A stretch of DNA of 33,245 nucleotides from Nocardioides sp. Its GTDB lineage: Bacteria > Actinomycetota > Actinomycetes > Propionibacteriales > Nocardioidaceae. Numbering within the stretch: position 1 is the first letter of the stretch; each line of letters starts with the position of its first letter. The notes beneath the pieces are model-generated. The model was not told where the DNA came from. It ran no database searches and worked only from the letters and a program-made list of their open reading frames with translations. A program made the position numbers and the translations under genes. The stretch covers positions 1-33,245 of the forward strand of contig JAICHQ010000033.1 in NCBI GenBank assembly GCA_025924815.1, in the 5' to 3' direction. Positions 31,749-33,245 of this stretch are shown one piece after another.

Positions 31749-32621
31749 CTAGCGGAAGACGACCGTCCGTCCCCCGTTGGACAGCACCCGGGTCTGGGAG
31801 TGCCACCGCACCGCCCGGGACAGGACCAGCGCCTCCACGTCGCGACCGGCCGTGACCAGCTGGTCGGCGCTGAGGGTGTGGTCGACCCGGGTGACGTCCT
31901 GCTCGATGATCGGGCCCTCGTCGAGGTCCCCGGTCACGTAGTGGGCCGTCGCCCCGACCAGCTTCACACCGCGATCGTGTGCCTGGTGGTAGGGCTTGGC
32001 TCCCTTGAAGCTGGGCAGGAACGAGTGGTGGATGTTGATCGCGCGCCCGCTCAGCTGACGGCAGAGGTCGTCGGACAGGATCTGCATGTAGCGGGCCAGC
32101 ACCACCAGGTGGATGCCGAGCTCGTCGACCTTGCGCATGAGCTCGGCCTCGGCCTCGGCCTTGGTGTCCGGGGTGACGGGGACGTGCAGGAAGTCGAGGC
32201 CGTGCGAGCGCACCAGCGGCTCGGCGTCCCGGTGGTTGGAGATCACGAGGGGAACCTCGATCTGCAGGTCGCCCGTCGTGGTGCGGAACAGCAGGTCGTT
32301 GAGGCAGTGCAGCTGCTTGGAGACCAGGATCAGCGTGCGGTACGGCGCCTGGGCGGCCCACAGCTCGTAGCTCATGTCGAACCGCTCCGCGGTGGAGATG
32401 AACGCTTCGCGCAGCCGCGCCGCATCGGTCGCCTGGGCGGTCTCGAAGTCGATCCGCATGAAGAACCGGCCGCTCTCGCGGTCGCCGAACTGCTGGCTCT
32501 CCCGGATGTTGCCGTCGTTCTCGATCAGGAACGTGGTGACGGCGTGGACGATGCCCGGCTGGTCGATGCAGGACAGGGTGAGGACATAGTCGCCCATGGC
32601 CTCGACGGTGGCGGTGGTCAT
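31749..32621 (-). CDS. purU: Formyltetrahydrofolate deformylase
   Basis: 290 residues. An N-terminal ACT domain (about 10-85) begins VLTLSCIDQPGIVHAVTTFL. The catalytic formyltransferase fold follows, with N196 and H198 in NIHHSFLPSFKGAKPYHQA, and D234 in HYVTGDLDEGPIIEQD, the Asn-His-Asp set of the family. It hydrolyses 10-formyl-tetrahydrofolate to formate and free tetrahydrofolate. In this setting it would regenerate folate loaded by betaine demethylation rather than serve purine synthesis. It starts 7 bases after the stop of the MttB-family gene, so both are one unit. Confidence 0.95.
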   Translation of the reverse strand: MTTATVEAMGDYVLTLSCIDQPGIVHAVTTFLIENDGNIRESQQFGDRESGRFFMRIDFETAQATDAARLREAFISTAERFDMSYELWAAQAPYRTLILVSKQLHCLNDLLFRTTTGDLQIEVPLVISNHRDAEPLVRSHGLDFLHVPVTPDTKAEAEAELMRKVDELGIHLVVLARYMQILSDDLCRQLSGRAINIHHSFLPSFKGAKPYHQAHDRGVKLVGATAHYVTGDLDEGPIIEQDVTRVDHTLSADQLVTAGRDVEALVLSRAVRWHSQTRVLSNGGRTVVFR

Positions 32622-32628
32622 CGAGGTG

Positions 32629-33245
32629 TCAGTCCCCCAGCTCGGCGCGGCGACGGGTCACGTACTCCGCGAGCTCCTGGCGCACCGCGTCGTCGATCGG
32701 CGGCGGTTGGTACTCCTCGAGCTTCTTCTGGTAGAGCTCGCCGGCCCGGGCCGCGGTGTCCTTGGCGCCGTTGCGCATCCACCGCTCGTAGTTCTCCGAC
32801 GAGGAGAGCATGGGTCGGTAGAAGCAGGTGCGGAAGCGCTCCATGGTGTGCTGCGCGCCGAGGAAGTGTCCGCCGTGGCCGACCTCCTGGTGGGCGTCGA
32901 AGGCCATCGACGCCTCGTCGATCTCCAACGGCGTGAACTCGTGCTGGAGCATCTGCACGAGCTCGACGTCGATGACGAACTTCTCGAAGCCGGCGACCAG
33001 GCCGCCCTCGAGCCAGCCCGCGGAGTGCATCACCCAGTTGGCCCCGGCGAGGAACGTCGGCAGCAGGGTCATCAGGGCCTCATAGCCCGCCTGCGCGTCG
33101 GGGACCTGCGAGGAGGTCAGCCCGCCACCGGTGCGGAACGGCAGGTTGAAGTGGCGCGCGATCTGTCCGGTGCACAGCAGGCCGAGCCCGGACTCCGGCG
33201 TACCGAACGTCGGCGAGCCCGACTGCATGTCGATGTTGGTCAGGA
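32629..33245 (-). CDS. MttB-family (trimethylamine/glycine betaine) methyltransferase, C-terminal part
   Basis: 205 C-terminal residues are visible; the gene continues past the window edge. Recognisable MttB-superfamily blocks are MQSGSPTFGTPESGLG, LPFRTGGGLTSSQVPDAQAGYE, GANWVMHSAGWLEGGLVAGFEKFVID and HFLGAQHTMERFRTCFYRPML. There is no in-frame amber codon in the visible part, so it is probably a non-pyrrolysine member. Such proteins transfer a methyl group from a quaternary amine to a corrinoid protein; known non-pyrrolysine examples act on glycine betaine. Location beside purU and the betaine genes suggests betaine to dimethylglycine. The corrinoid protein and its partner methylase would have to lie outside the window. 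Confidence 0.88.
   Translation of the reverse strand, partial: LTNIDMQSGSPTFGTPESGLGLLCTGQIARHFNLPFRTGGGLTSSQVPDAQAGYEALMTLLPTFLAGANWVMHSAGWLEGGLVAGFEKFVIDVELVQMLQHEFTPLEIDEASMAFDAHQEVGHGGHFLGAQHTMERFRTCFYRPMLSSSENYERWMRNGAKDTAARAGELYQKKLEEYQPPPIDDAVRQELAEYVTRRRAELGD

Noticed and set aside
30927..32936. 669-codon plus-strand frame opposite iclR, purU and mttB
   Set aside because: Antisense shadow; the minus-strand genes carry clear catalytic and DNA-binding motifs.

Overview
The window is high-GC DNA from an actinobacterium, most likely Nocardioides or a close relative. The evidence is a strong G/C bias at third codon positions, many GTG starts, GTP-type PEP carboxykinase, a DUF3516 helicase and an ECF42-type sigma factor. 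The genus is inference. No insertion sequence, integrase, rRNA, CRISPR array or phage gene was seen. No stretch over about 300 bases lacks a gene; the largest gap (13949-14195) holds a promoter and two palindromes.

Layout. 1-3637: 5' part of pckG (minus), a secreted GH6-like protein (minus), tRNA-Arg(ACG), and a two-gene membrane pair. 3681-8036: a promoter, a composite operator and an operon for a folate-type dimethylglycine dehydrogenase with its own electron-transfer flavoprotein (etfB, etfA). 8148-17899: apparently unrelated genes: EamA transporter, secreted beta-propeller, alpha/beta hydrolase, MFS transporter/MarR divergent pair, heme-binding beta-barrel protein, Ski2-like helicase and YCII protein. 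18086-20444: a GntR regulator and a fused two-domain oxygenase resembling TmpA + TmpB, the enzymes that turn 2-trimethylaminoethylphosphonate into glycine betaine and phosphate. 20450-23181: a dienelactone hydrolase / DUF6295 / winged-helix / ECF42 sigma operon. 23268-30867: betB-betA-proV-proW-proX, for choline oxidation and betaine/choline uptake. 30900-33245: an IclR regulator, purU, and the 3' part of an MttB-family methyltransferase.

How the genes fit together. Much of the window converges on glycine betaine. ProXWV imports quaternary amines. BetA and BetB make betaine from choline. The TmpA-TmpB-like fusion would make betaine (plus phosphate) from a phosphonate. The MttB-family protein is a candidate for removing the first methyl group. 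The dimethylglycine dehydrogenase with its GcvT-type domain and ETF handles dimethylglycine, putting one-carbon units on tetrahydrofolate. PurU releases formate from formyl-tetrahydrofolate.

The strongest new signals are two. First, the TmpA-TmpB fusion keeps the expected metal and gating residues of both enzymes in one 535-residue chain. Second, a 36-bp composite operator (two GTTGC-N7-GCAAC-like palindromes, always separated by 2 bp) lies before the dimethylglycine dehydrogenase operon, before betB and before iclR, tying loci more than 25 kb apart into one probable IclR regulon.
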